Part shown: positions 17,879-26,555 of the stretch, in pieces | Position numbering within the stretch: the first letter of the stretch is position 1 | Layout: every line of letters starts with the position of its first letter | Source: Paenibacillus lutimineralis | GTDB taxonomy: Bacteria > Bacillota > Bacilli > Paenibacillales > Paenibacillaceae | Assembly: GCF_003991425.1 (NCBI RefSeq) | Contig: NZ_CP034346.1 | Location: forward strand, 3,757,501 to 3,821,500 | Direction: 5' to 3' | DNA: 64,000 bases | Program-made: the position numbers and the translations under genes | The notes under the pieces: model-generated | The model's database searches: none | What the model was told of the DNA's origin: nothing | What the model saw: the letters and a program-made list of their open reading frames with translations, nothing else

Positions 17879-18523
17879 TTATTCCGCCGCTACCTCGGTA
17901 AGCAGGTTCGATTCAACCTGTTTGCTTAACCAATGTTCATCGGTTTGAACATGGTTTTTACGGACGAATTTGGCTACGGACCGTTTGAAATCCTCATACG
18001 CAAAGGCAGATGCCAGCCTGACAACGTATCCTTCTTGTTCTCCGCCGCAGCGAGACTGTGTGGTATAACACGCCTTAGCCGCTTCCTCGCTCCAAATTCC
18101 TCGGTACAGCACAGGAACTGTCGACAAATTGAGCCGTGCCGCCAAATCTACTGTCTCATCCCAAGACAGGCAAATATTGTGCTCATTCCATACGGAGAAC
18201 AGCATGAAATAACTTGGCAGAGCCGAATAATACAGGGAATGCTTCGCGTACACATTCTCACCGCATAACCGATGTCCTTCCGGAATCAGGTATTTAATGC
18301 CGCCATGCAGCGTTTTTACGTAATGCCGGGATGAATGGTCCTTACTGTCCAGCGATCTGGCATGAATGAAATCTGGATACATGGTCGTATTTTCGCCGTC
18401 CATTTTTTCAGTAATAACGACTTCTCGCCCTACAAAATGATCGGTATTTCGTAAAATCTTATCATCATCGGTATACCCGCGCGACCATGGCAGATGCATC
18501 GTTTTCGGATATTTGATTTTCAT
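17879..18523 (-). CDS. RNA ligase of the Rnl2-like nucleotidyltransferase family
   Basis: A 214-residue protein with all core ligase motifs. Motif I is EKMDGENT with the adenylated lysine at residue 40; motif III is in LCGENVYAKHS to YFMLFSVW (87-112); motif IV is EGYVVRL (164-170); motif V is VAKFVRK with Lys185. ATP-dependent RNA ligases of this family seal 3'-OH and 5'-phosphate ends. AGAGGTGAT precedes the ATG. It lies 44 bp downstream of the kinase-HD gene, which would supply the 5'-phosphate, so the pair reads as a repair module. It is a compact ligase without an extra C-terminal domain. Confidence 0.9.
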   Translation of the reverse strand: MKIKYPKTMHLPWSRGYTDDDKILRNTDHFVGREVVITEKMDGENTTMYPDFIHARSLDSKDHSSRHYVKTLHGGIKYLIPEGHRLCGENVYAKHSLYYSALPSYFMLFSVWNEHNICLSWDETVDLAARLNLSTVPVLYRGIWSEEAAKACYTTQSRCGGEQEGYVVRLASAFAYEDFKRSVAKFVRKNHVQTDEHWLSKQVESNLLTEVAAE

Positions 18524-18567
18524 AGATCAATCACCTCTTTTCTATCAGGATGCTGCAGCATCCTCAT

Positions 18568-19524
18568 TTAGCAAAGGAATCTGCTTCGGCAAAAAAAATA
18601 GAGCTCCGCCAGCCGATCCTCGCCAAGCAAATGATAAATTCGGGACGCACCAGCATCACCGCCGTGCAAGATCTCCATATGGAAGCTGACCATATTCACA
18701 ACATGCAGAATAAAATCGTCTTCATAGCCAAGCTCATTCAGCACATGGCAAGCTATCATTGCAGACACATGCTCGTGCCCGTAATACGAGTAGTACCCGC
18801 GCATCTCTTTCCATACTTTGCAGAACGGTTTACCCGCGTCGTGGAATACAGCTGCAAGCTGCATCGCCAGCAAGCTGTCGCCTTCATAGAAGACATTGAT
18901 ATAATCCAGGACGGCATAGGTATGCTCGGATAGGGTTTTGGAATGATGCGGATTCTCTTGATCATATCCCAGCATGACCCGAAAATGGGGCGAACTTGCT
19001 AAATAAGCAAACAGTTCATCATGCCCCGCCTGTTCCGCAAGCAACTGCTCTAGCCTGGGTCGATCGAGATCCGTCTCTGCCGTAGCATGAATCAGATGCA
19101 ATGCTTGAAATCCTTCACCTAAAACAGGGAATTCGAAGTTTTTGGCAAACTTGGTGAGCACCGTGTCGCTGATCCGTCGCTTTCTTCCCTCGATTCGTTC
19201 CTTTGCTAGCGCAAAAGGAGTATCAAAAACGTGGCACTGGACCGGGAAGTCTTTGAAACGTTTCAAAAACTTGAGACGCCGATCCCGACTGACATTCGTG
19301 GCATCAAAGACCACATTTCTGCCCGTCCCAAACGCCTGCTCTATCTCTGCAAAGGCCTCATCAAAAACCAAATACGTGTTTTTCTGCTTCGACTCGCTGC
19401 CGAACAATCTTTCCCGAATGGAATCGGTCGCTACCAGCACTGCTTTTTCCCGCTTGGTTAATTCTTTGGCATAATAGCTTTTCCCGCTACCCGGAATACC
19501 GACCAGCATATGAATCACACTCAT
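18568..19524 (-). CDS. polynucleotide kinase fused to HD phosphohydrolase
   Basis: A 318-residue two-domain protein. Residues 9-16 form the P-loop GIPGSGKS. DSIR (34-37) matches the Asp/Arg pair that binds the 5'-OH end in T4-type kinases, and DATNVSRDRR with RKRR follow. The second half is an HD domain with His201, FHDAGK (His228-Asp229) and GHEH (249-252). The likely reaction is 5' phosphorylation of RNA plus removal of 3' or cyclic phosphates. The ribosome binding site AAAGGAGGTGAT is near perfect. The last residues come from a run of eight T: with one T fewer the end would read YFFAEADSFAK, the expected HD-family ending, so the 3' end is probably frameshifted. Confidence 0.88.
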   Translation of the reverse strand: MSVIHMLVGIPGSGKSYYAKELTKREKAVLVATDSIRERLFGSESKQKNTYLVFDEAFAEIEQAFGTGRNVVFDATNVSRDRRLKFLKRFKDFPVQCHVFDTPFALAKERIEGRKRRISDTVLTKFAKNFEFPVLGEGFQALHLIHATAETDLDRPRLEQLLAEQAGHDELFAYLASSPHFRVMLGYDQENPHHSKTLSEHTYAVLDYINVFYEGDSLLAMQLAAVFHDAGKPFCKVWKEMRGYYSYYGHEHVSAMIACHVLNELGYEDDFILHVVNMVSFHMEILHGGDAGASRIYHLLGEDRLAELYFFCRSRFLC

Positions 19525-19663
19525 CGCTATATCACCTCCTTTCCAGCAGCCCTATGATCAGTATATAGGAAGCATTTTACGAAACACACGGGACCTGCGA
19601 CGCATCGACCTCGGCCTTTTCACCTGAATTTTCCTGTTTATGGTCTGTATGGTCCTACTTTCA

Positions 19664-19672
19664 TGGTATAAT
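19664..19672 (+). promoter_or_regulatory. extended -10 promoter of the WGR-like gene
   Basis: TGGTATAAT, an extended -10, lies about 38 bp before the ATG at 19710. There is no strong -35. The 185-bp gap also has to hold the promoter of the divergent kinase-ligase genes, for which I see no clear consensus. Confidence 0.5.
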
Positions 19673-19709
19673 TTGACGAATCTATAATGAAAAGGGGATT
19701 AGCCATCCT

Positions 19710-20807
19710 ATGAGAAGAATATTTCAAAATTCACATAGCCATAAAACCTGGGAAATCGACTATGACGGGAACCGCGTTGTCATGTCCAATAATGGAGGCA
19801 AGCCTCGCGAGAAGTTATTCGTCGATTCCGGTCAAGCGGCGAAATATGCGGAGAAAGAAATGTGGAGTAAACTTAAAAAGGGCTTCATTTATAGAAATTC
19901 CGAAGCTGCGCCGGGCACACCATTGTTCCACCTTTATATCGGGGCCGGTTACACCGGTTTTATGCCGCTGGCTGCTATTGCGGATACCAACCAGTTCTAT
20001 GCTGGATATGTGGTCGGCCAATTTGAAAAGGAAGAAATCTATCATCTGGACGAGCATGGGCAAAAACAGGTTACTTGGGAGTTGGCAGGTAATCATTTGA
20101 TCTATGATATGTTTTATTGTCTGGAAGCGGGCAAGCTTCTCATTAATGACAGCCATAAGATTTCAGGAATATCCATGGATGGAAGCGTTCGTAGCTACAC
20201 TTCATTTACATATCATAACAGCACGCTCTCCCTTTCGGGAAACCGTGGGCTTTGGTACGATGGATCTCATTTATTGATGACAGATCTTCTGACGCAGGAA
20301 CGCCTGTATCGGACTGAGGCAACACCAGAAATCGTTAATGGTCACAGTCCCCAGCTATGCGCCGCCTTATCGCGAGACGGGCGCTTAATGGCCTACTGTA
20401 CTCATCCTGATGATATTATCATTTGCGATATGGAGACAGGCTCTGCACATTCGATAGCCAAGGACATCAGTGCTATGACCACAGCCATGGATTTTTCAGC
20501 CGATAACCGCTACTTATTTACCCAAGAACAATACGGCTCATGGGAACTTGCATGCTATGATATGAACACTCTAACAAGACGGTCGGAGTGGAAAACCGAT
20601 CATGTTAGAAGCTTCGCCGTACATCCGACCAAACCACTACTGGCCATATTTAGCTTCGGAAAGGTTCAACTCTATCATACAGAGTCCTGGCAGCGAATAC
20701 TCGAATTCAAGCCAGAACATGTCGTGAAGAACTGCAAGCTGGTCTTTACTAAAGATTACTTGGCGTTGTATTCCGATTATGGTTGCATAAGCTTGTATGC
20801 CATCTAA
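19710..20807 (+). CDS. WGR-like domain fused to a beta-propeller
   Basis: A 365-residue cytoplasmic protein. Residues 1-63 (RRIFQN.., KTWEIDYDGNRVVMSNNG, then GFIY after a KLKKG helix) match the layout of WGR domains as in E. coli MolR, although the Trp-Gly-Arg strand itself reads SNNGGKP. From about residue 100 there are WD40-like blades (LSRDGRLMAYCTHPDDIIIC, DFSADNRYLFTQEQYGSWEL, FAVHPTKPLLAIFSFGKVQL). WGR domains sense or bind nucleic acid ends in PARP- and MolR-type proteins. The gene is divergent from the kinase-ligase genes, which supports a shared function. Confidence 0.7.
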   Translation: MRRIFQNSHSHKTWEIDYDGNRVVMSNNGGKPREKLFVDSGQAAKYAEKEMWSKLKKGFIYRNSEAAPGTPLFHLYIGAGYTGFMPLAAIADTNQFYAGYVVGQFEKEEIYHLDEHGQKQVTWELAGNHLIYDMFYCLEAGKLLINDSHKISGISMDGSVRSYTSFTYHNSTLSLSGNRGLWYDGSHLLMTDLLTQERLYRTEATPEIVNGHSPQLCAALSRDGRLMAYCTHPDDIIICDMETGSAHSIAKDISAMTTAMDFSADNRYLFTQEQYGSWELACYDMNTLTRRSEWKTDHVRSFAVHPTKPLLAIFSFGKVQLYHTESWQRILEFKPEHVVKNCKLVFTKDYLALYSDYGCISLYAI

Positions 20808-20953
20808 CAATTATATATCCACATTTTTTGCTACCAAAGCCAGTTGAACTCGAAAGCGCACAATAACGAGAATCAACGATCAGGTTCTCCCCTGTCACAC
20901 GAAACTGCAGCAATTAGGCGCAGGAATCCTGGAACTAGCGAATCACACTTATC

Positions 20954-21176
20954 AAGCGGTCAAAAACGACCGTTAGAGTAGGGAAACAGCAAATTCGCTC
21001 TTCTAACGGACACTTTTGACCATTAGAAGCAAAAAAGACGGTTTTCTGCGACATCCCCCCTTGTAATGGACATAATTGTCCGTTACAAGGACAGGGTACA
21101 AAAGGATCAACGCTAACGGTCAAAAATGTCCGAGTAATCAGGCCAAGACATGGGAATGCCCACATTTTTGGGCATG
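20954..21176. repeat. cluster of short hairpins with TAACGGWCA motifs
   Basis: Five successive small inverted repeats lie in about 220 bp: CGGTC..GACCG (20957), CTAACGGACA..TGACCATTAG (21003-21026), TTGTAATGGACA..TGTCCGTTACAA (21061-21088), a weaker CTAACGGTCA..TGTCCG (21113), and TGCCCA..TGGGCA (21157). The first four share one motif. It fills the gap between the convergent WGR-like and MFS genes and is distinct from the 186-bp family. Confidence 0.65.
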
Positions 21177-21248
21177 CAAAAGGGGCGTCTCTAAGTCGGA
21201 AAACCAACTTTTGAGACATCCCCCTGTTATTGCTGTGTTGTCCGGCAT

Positions 21249-22427
21249 TTATGCGCAAGTCTGTTTCCTGCTTCCCGTCTGAACCTCCGTTTCACGGATC
21301 TTTAACAGATAAGGCAGCAATGAAATAAGTCCCAGTACAGCCAGGATCACACCAACCCATAAAGGAGAAGTCAAACCAAAACCTTGATCGATAGTGAATC
21401 CTCCGAGTGATGAGCCTATAACAATACCTAGATTGATAATGGAGACATGAATCGTATTAACCAATGATCCCGCATTGGAGGAGCGTGTAACTCTGGTCGT
21501 CATTGCCGGATTCATTGGCACTCCTGCGAGCCCAATGACGATCACAGCCATCACTACGATTACTGGGTGATCAGCCAACAAGCCAAATATAATCAATGCG
21601 GAAGTGAGCATAATCAAACCTGTAGTTAATATAGGCATCATATATCGGTCAGCAAGCCTTCCTGTGATGATATTCCCGATGACTGTTGCCACCCCGTAGA
21701 TGCCAAGCAAAAGCGGGACAGTCTGCTCTCCAAAACCAGCAACATCGGTCAGGATTGGTGAAAAATAACTGAATGCCGCAAAAGCCGCTCCAATAATCAA
21801 CATGCTAGTCGTATAAGCGGCCCACAAGTGACGATTGTTGAAGTCTTTGAATTCTTCCCATATACTTACGGATTCTGCAGATGGCGATGAAGGAATGAGC
21901 CATTGTGCCAGAATTGCGGACAATAGTACCAGAACATCGACCGCCCAAAAGCTTGCGCGCCATCCAAAATACTGATCGCACAGCATCGCAACAGGCAGAC
22001 CGATCGCAGTAGCCACCATTAAACCGCCTAGAACGATGGATGCTGCACGGCCGCCGGACTCCGAACTTACAAGCGTTAGAGCTAGCGCAATAGAGACCCC
22101 AAAGCAAGCAGATGAAGCGATTCCGGTAATTACCCTCGCTACCATCATTATCTCATAGTTTGGTGCTAGGGCTCCCAAGGTTTGGCCCGCAAAGAAGACA
22201 ATAGCAAGCACCATAAAAGCTTTTTTACGCGGCACCTTATACAATCCCACTGTAAGAAGCGGCCCCCCAATAATCATTCCGGCGGCATAGGCGGAAATAA
22301 GATATCCAACTGCTGCAATCGAGACTCCGAAATCCCTCGACAATGAAGACATCATTCCGGCGACCATAAATTCTGAGGTGGTCATGGAAAATATCATGAG
22401 GCCAAGTACATAGATGACTAACGGCAC
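21249..22427 (-). CDS. MFS exporter of the DHA1 drug-efflux type
   Basis: About 392 residues with 12 predicted helices and the DHA1 look of YdhP/AraJ-type exporters: YLISAYAAGMIIGGPLLTVG, then the short loop YKVPRKKA and the motif C-like GLPVAMLCDQYFGWR. I take GTG at 22427 (MPLVIYVLGLMIFS), which has AGGAG 11 bases upstream and a normal family N-terminus. A TTG at 22448 has no ribosome binding site. Two palindromic operators lie just upstream and a TetR gene follows on the same strand, so this is a typical repressor-controlled efflux pair. The exported compound is unknown. Confidence 0.82.
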   Translation of the reverse strand: MPLVIYVLGLMIFSMTTSEFMVAGMMSSLSRDFGVSIAAVGYLISAYAAGMIIGGPLLTVGLYKVPRKKAFMVLAIVFFAGQTLGALAPNYEIMMVARVITGIASSACFGVSIALALTLVSSESGGRAASIVLGGLMVATAIGLPVAMLCDQYFGWRASFWAVDVLVLLSAILAQWLIPSSPSAESVSIWEEFKDFNNRHLWAAYTTSMLIIGAAFAAFSYFSPILTDVAGFGEQTVPLLLGIYGVATVIGNIITGRLADRYMMPILTTGLIMLTSALIIFGLLADHPVIVVMAVIVIGLAGVPMNPAMTTRVTRSSNAGSLVNTIHVSIINLGIVIGSSLGGFTIDQGFGLTSPLWVGVILAVLGLISLLPYLLKIRETEVQTGSRKQTCA

Positions 22428-22457
22428 GCAAACAACAACTCCTGTCAATATTTTATT

Positions 22458-22477
22458 TTTGTATTAATCAGTACAAA
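22458..22477. promoter_or_regulatory. TetR operator 1
   Basis: A 20-bp inverted repeat, TTTGTA and TACAAA around eight bases, immediately upstream of the MFS start. A second copy with the same spacing lies at 22548. Confidence 0.65.
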
Positions 22478-22547
22478 AGTAAACAAAAAAATTCTATTCG
22501 AATTAGATCATTATCAGATGAACATTTTTTATAGATAATCAGACACT

Positions 22548-22567
22548 TTTGTATTATTCAGTACAAA
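22548..22567. promoter_or_regulatory. TetR operator 2
   Basis: Same 20-bp palindrome as operator 1 (TTTGTA..TACAAA), 90 bp further upstream and followed by another TTGTACAAA. It lies between the TetR stop and the MFS start. Confidence 0.65.
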
Positions 22568-22599
22568 ATTGTACAAAAAATATATGTGGACTTTTCTCT

Positions 22600-23187
22600 C
22601 TAAAAAATGGAATCTAGGGTTCCGTCAATGATCCTTTTCGCCAAAGTGTAATTCATCGTAGCTGGAAAAATAACGCGAAGTCCATAATAGCTGCTAAGTA
22701 TCATTCCGGCAAGCTCTTCAGTTGATTGCTCTTTTGATATTTCGCCCGTATCCTGGCCCCTTCGGATGGCTTTCCATATCGCTTGTTCCAGTAAATCTAC
22801 ATGTTGCTTGAAGATCCTCTCGACGACTGGGTCGCTCTTTGCCCTTTCACCCGCCGCATTAATCAGAAGACAGCCTCTACTGTCATCTTTCTCTCCCCTT
22901 GGAATCTCCCACTCCAATAACGAGCGGAGACAGTCCTTTACCGGGCCCTCTTGCTCCAATATTTCGATTTGCGCCTGAATACCCACTTCATGATAACGCC
23001 GAAGGGCATGCTCATACAATTCGTGCTTGCTGCCAAATGCGTTATATAAACTTCCTCTGCCGAGTCCAGTTTGCTTACAGAGGTCATCCGTTGAACAGGC
23101 TTCATAGCCATTCGTCCTGAACACTTCCACAGCGGCATCAATAACAGCGGTATCTTTAAACTCTCGAGGTCTTCCACTTTTGCTCAT
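22600..23187 (-). CDS. TetR family repressor
   Basis: A 195-residue regulator. Residues about 10-55 form the TetR helix-turn-helix (VIDAAVEVFRTNGYEACSTD, TGLGRGSLYNAFGSKHELYE). The C-terminal half is the ligand and dimer domain with SRGCLLINAAGE, a feature of the AcrR/YxaF-like subgroup. It lies directly upstream of the MFS gene on the same strand. Palindromes TTTGTA-N8-TACAAA before the MFS gene, and a related imperfect site before its own start, fit repression of both genes until an inducer binds. Confidence 0.88.
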   Translation of the reverse strand: MSKSGRPREFKDTAVIDAAVEVFRTNGYEACSTDDLCKQTGLGRGSLYNAFGSKHELYEHALRRYHEVGIQAQIEILEQEGPVKDCLRSLLEWEIPRGEKDDSRGCLLINAAGERAKSDPVVERIFKQHVDLLEQAIWKAIRRGQDTGEISKEQSTEELAGMILSSYYGLRVIFPATMNYTLAKRIIDGTLDSIF

Positions 23188-23234
23188 AAATCAGCATTCC
23201 TTTCTTAAGATTGAACTGTAATTAGAATACGCAT

Positions 23235-23253
23235 TTTGTACTGTTCTGTCAAA
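23235..23253. promoter_or_regulatory. imperfect operator before the TetR gene
   Basis: TTTGTACTGTTCTGTCAAA lies about 48 bp upstream of the TetR start. The left half matches the two operators exactly (TTTGTACTG in the other orientation), the right half is degenerate. It suggests autoregulation. Confidence 0.45.
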
Positions 23254-23268
23254 TATACCTCAAGCTTA

Positions 23269-23296
23269 GTCCCCTGCGAAAAAAATCGCAGGGGAC
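23269..23296 (-). terminator. hairpin after the RCC1 gene
   Basis: Perfect 11-bp arms GTCCCCTGCGA and TCGCAGGGGAC around a short A/T loop. On the minus strand no T-tract follows, so termination may be weak, but its position 40 bp past the stop fits. Confidence 0.55.
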
Positions 23297-23338
23297 CCCT
23301 TTGTCTTGAACAAGTAGTTTGGAAACCGCGCAGTCTTC

Positions 23339-24805
23339 TTAAGATTGAATCACAATCTCTCCAGTTGCTTTGTTCCATTTTAAATCGATTCCCAGACCTT
23401 CACAGATCATCTCGAGCGGGAACAGGGTCGAGTTGGACATAGAGATGATGTTGGCCGGAGCCTCCGACTTTTTGCCATTGATGTATACCTCGCCTGGCTT
23501 GCCTTTGTTTATGGATACCGTCCGGCTGCCATAAGTGAAGCTCCACTCCGTGTAAGAACGCGGGACAGCCTTCGGATCGTTCGCCTTCACTTCTTTGCGG
23601 GTAATGGTTATGCCCATCGCTTCAAACACACTGGTGTAGGGAACGTATAATTGATTATCCACTACACCTGAGGTGGCATAAAAACTGATGTCCTCACCGT
23701 TCACTTTCCAAGACAGAGCTTGCTGCACTGGAGTTATCAGCGCCTCCGAGCGGTTATATTCCGAGCCACTGCCTGAGGCAAGCCCTGCGTTATAACCATT
23801 AGACCAGGCCAGGAACTCCCCTTTTTTATTTAAGGCAAAGCCTGTCTGCCCCGTCGTTCCCCATATTGCCGAGATGCCTGTCAAACCTTTGATCTGAAAT
23901 GGCTTGGCCTTGCTGCCAGAGTTGTAGTTCCACTGCCAGACAGTACCGTCCTGCTTAAGAGCATAGAGCCGGTTATAACCTGTCTGGATATCAGAGATCT
24001 CTTTTAACCCACTGATAGCCGTGAGTTTCTGATTCTTCTCGTTCAATTGAAGTACAGCTCCATCCTTACGCAGCACGAAGATGTCTCGCCATGATATAGC
24101 TACGCGTGATATCTCCGATATGAGAATCTCTGGTGCCTTTATCTCATTCACAGTCCGATACCTTCCGTAGAAGTCATTATATATATTTAGCGAGCTCAAC
24201 TTGCCATCCTGATCCAGAAGCAGTGCTTTCGAGCCCATAATATGAACTTCTTTAATCCCTGTAACTCCTTTTAGTGATACATACTTCATCTGCTTTTTAT
24301 AATCAGAATCATAAAAAACATGCCACAATGTAGCCGTACCGTCTTTATGCACTGCGATTCCTGCGGAACCGTTCGTACTGATGCTTGCCACATCTCTTAG
24401 ACCTTCAAGCTTAGATGGAAGTTCCCTTTTTTGATATGGTAGTACAGGATCATCGTTCACATAACCGGAATATCCCTCTCCCCATGCCCATACCTCCCCC
24501 TCAGCCGTCACAGCATATGAAGTACTCTGCGCTGCCGCAACCTGGGTTACATGCGCAAGTCCTGCGATCTTCTTTGGTACATATTGATGAATGCCTGTAC
24601 CGTCCCCGACCTGGCCGAACTTATTGTATCCCCATCCGGTAACGGAACCATCGCTCCAGGCTGCTACTCCAAATAAATCTCCACCAGCGGCGCTAACAAC
24701 ATGAACCGGAGAGTCCGCCTTCACTTCGTGACCGCCCGGCCATAAGCTGCCGATAGCCAGGAAGGCTATAATGAACCATTTTCCGAAGATATCCCTTCGC
24801 TTCAT
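23339..24805 (-). CDS. secreted RCC1-repeat protein with copper-amine-oxidase-like C-terminal domain
   Basis: 488 residues from ATG 24805, which has GGAGGAAG upstream; a longer N-terminal reading to 24931 lacks a ribosome binding site. A signal peptide is followed by RCC1-type blades (AAWSDGSVTGWGYNKFGQVG, YAVTAEGEVWAWGEG, YALKQDGTVWQWNY). The last ~120 residues (FYATSGVVDNQLYVPYTSVF, EMICEGLGIDLKWNKATGEI) match the stalk-type copper-amine-oxidase N-terminal-like domain common in secreted Paenibacillus proteins. The role is probably ligand or wall binding outside the cell. No partner gene is adjacent. Confidence 0.85.
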   Translation of the reverse strand: MKRRDIFGKWFIIAFLAIGSLWPGGHEVKADSPVHVVSAAGGDLFGVAAWSDGSVTGWGYNKFGQVGDGTGIHQYVPKKIAGLAHVTQVAAAQSTSYAVTAEGEVWAWGEGYSGYVNDDPVLPYQKRELPSKLEGLRDVASISTNGSAGIAVHKDGTATLWHVFYDSDYKKQMKYVSLKGVTGIKEVHIMGSKALLLDQDGKLSSLNIYNDFYGRYRTVNEIKAPEILISEISRVAISWRDIFVLRKDGAVLQLNEKNQKLTAISGLKEISDIQTGYNRLYALKQDGTVWQWNYNSGSKAKPFQIKGLTGISAIWGTTGQTGFALNKKGEFLAWSNGYNAGLASGSGSEYNRSEALITPVQQALSWKVNGEDISFYATSGVVDNQLYVPYTSVFEAMGITITRKEVKANDPKAVPRSYTEWSFTYGSRTVSINKGKPGEVYINGKKSEAPANIISMSNSTLFPLEMICEGLGIDLKWNKATGEIVIQS

Positions 24806-25001
24806 CCAACTTCCTCCTTCAATACTATCAGATATTCTACCAAGCCATAATACCATATATTGGGTGTCAAAAATATAAAAAAGCCTGCAAATATGCAGCA
24901 ATTTAACCAATATTGCCACCTTAGAGATCAAATCCCTGCGATAATGCAGTTTTTGAGTTTGGCTAAAGGTTTCAAGTTTGGATGAGGAATATCCATATAA
25001 A

Positions 25002-25043
25002 AGAGACAGCCCCCATTGTCTATTAAAACAGGGAACTGTCTCT
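25002..25043 (-). terminator. terminator of the GH4 gene
   Basis: Minus-strand arms AGAGACAG and CTGTCTCT, then TTTTAT. It lies 24 bp after the stop codon. Confidence 0.8.
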
Positions 25044-25066
25044 CATAAATTAAGTAGACTAAGAAA

Positions 25067-26365
25067 TTATTTAAATTCCGGCAGCCAACTGCCATGCGCT
25101 TCAATCAGATCGTCACAGAGCGAGACGATATCATCGATCGACAACTCGGCAGAGGTATGCGGATCAAGCATGGCGGCATGGTAAATATGCTCCTTGCGTC
25201 CGGTTACGGCTGCTTCAATGGTCAACAGCTGCGTGTTGATATTTGTCCTGTTCAAGGCAGCCAACTGCGGCGGCAGCGCTCCTACATAAGTTGGAGTAAT
25301 CCCAGACGCATCCACCAGACATGGTACTTCCACGCAAGCTTCGGACGGAAGGTTCGTAATTAACCCGGTGTTCATCACATTGCCGCCGATCTTGAACGGC
25401 TTGTTCGTCTCGATCGCTTCCATAATGTAAGAAGCATACTCATGAGTTCGGACATGCTCAATGCTCTCGCTGGCAAACAGCTTCTCGCGCATTTCCTTCC
25501 AGCCTTTGATCTGTTCAATACAGCGACGAGGATACTCGTCAAGTGGAATATTGAAGCGTTCGATCAGCTCAGGATAGTTGCGCTTGATGAAGTAAGGATG
25601 ATACTCGGCATTATGCTCAGACGATTCCGTGACATAATAGCCGAAACGCAGCATCAGCTCAAACCGCACCATGTCATGATGTTTCTCCTTCTGTTTCTCC
25701 GCCGCCCGGCGCTTGATCTCGGGATACAGATCTACCCCATCCTTTGTGACTTCGAGCAGCCAGGCCATATGATTAATTCCGGCAATTTTGGATTGAACCC
25801 CTTCATGATCCATGCCTAATGATTCAAGCAATCCTGGTACACAGACCTGTACGCTGTGACACAACCCTACAGTGCGGATTCCGCCGACAGTATTCATCAC
25901 ATTCGTTAGTACCGCCATCGGATTCGTATAGTTCAGGAACAAGGCATCGGGGCAGACCTCCTGCATATCCTGAGCGAAATCAAGCATCACCGGAATCGTC
26001 CGCAAATTGCGGAATATCCCCCCGATTCCTAAGGTATCTGCGATCGTCTGACGCAAACCATACTTCTTCGGGATCTCAAAATCGGTAATCGTACAAGGAT
26101 CATAACCACCAACTTGGATCGCATTAACGACAAATTTGGCGCCTTTAAGAGCTGCCTTCCGATCATGGTACGCCTTGACTGTGCAACTGCTTCCAAGAGT
26201 CTGCCTCATACTATTCAGTAATCTCTCAGAATCGCTTAAACGCTCCTCATTTATGTCATACAAAGCCAACTCATAGCCTTGCAGAGCTTCCGTCAGCATG
26301 ACATCGCCTAGCACATTTTTAGCAAAAACCGTACTGCCTGCACCTAGAAAAGTTATTTTGGACAT
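25067..26365 (-). CDS. melA: GH4 alpha-galactosidase-like enzyme
   Basis: 432 residues from ATG 26365, preceded by GGAGG. The N-terminal Rossmann fold (KITFLGAGSTVFAKN) binds NAD+. NAIQVGGYDP, LNYTNPMA, the CHSVQ motif (Cys and His metal ligands) and GINHMAW are hallmarks of glycoside hydrolase family 4, which uses NAD+ and Mn2+ in a redox elimination mechanism. The CHSV form is the one found in alpha-galactosidases of the MelA group; alpha-glucuronidase is the main alternative. The enzyme is cytoplasmic. A divergent AraC regulator starts 190 bp away and probably controls it. No transporter is adjacent. Confidence 0.85.
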   Translation of the reverse strand: MSKITFLGAGSTVFAKNVLGDVMLTEALQGYELALYDINEERLSDSERLLNSMRQTLGSSCTVKAYHDRKAALKGAKFVVNAIQVGGYDPCTITDFEIPKKYGLRQTIADTLGIGGIFRNLRTIPVMLDFAQDMQEVCPDALFLNYTNPMAVLTNVMNTVGGIRTVGLCHSVQVCVPGLLESLGMDHEGVQSKIAGINHMAWLLEVTKDGVDLYPEIKRRAAEKQKEKHHDMVRFELMLRFGYYVTESSEHNAEYHPYFIKRNYPELIERFNIPLDEYPRRCIEQIKGWKEMREKLFASESIEHVRTHEYASYIMEAIETNKPFKIGGNVMNTGLITNLPSEACVEVPCLVDASGITPTYVGALPPQLAALNRTNINTQLLTIEAAVTGRKEHIYHAAMLDPHTSAELSIDDIVSLCDDLIEAHGSWLPEFK

Positions 26366-26555
26366 TAACCATCGCCTCCATGTCATAATCTATCTCGAGT
26401 ATAAGCGCAGACAGAATTAGGGAACATGGAGCAACCCATGATTTACATGTCATAATCCAATATCTATATAACATTTATAGCGATAAACCTGTGTCTTACC
26501 TGTTATAATATAATATATAGCTTCTACTCACTTCACGAACGGAGGACGTTGCTGC

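Noticed and set aside
20954..21176. Short minus-strand frames over the hairpin cluster as a gene
   Set aside because: The frame is made of repeats and has no ribosome binding site or domain.
23339..24805. RCC1 protein as a eukaryotic-type GTPase exchange factor
   Set aside because: Signal peptide and copper-amine-oxidase-like domain show a secreted bacterial protein; only the blade fold is shared.
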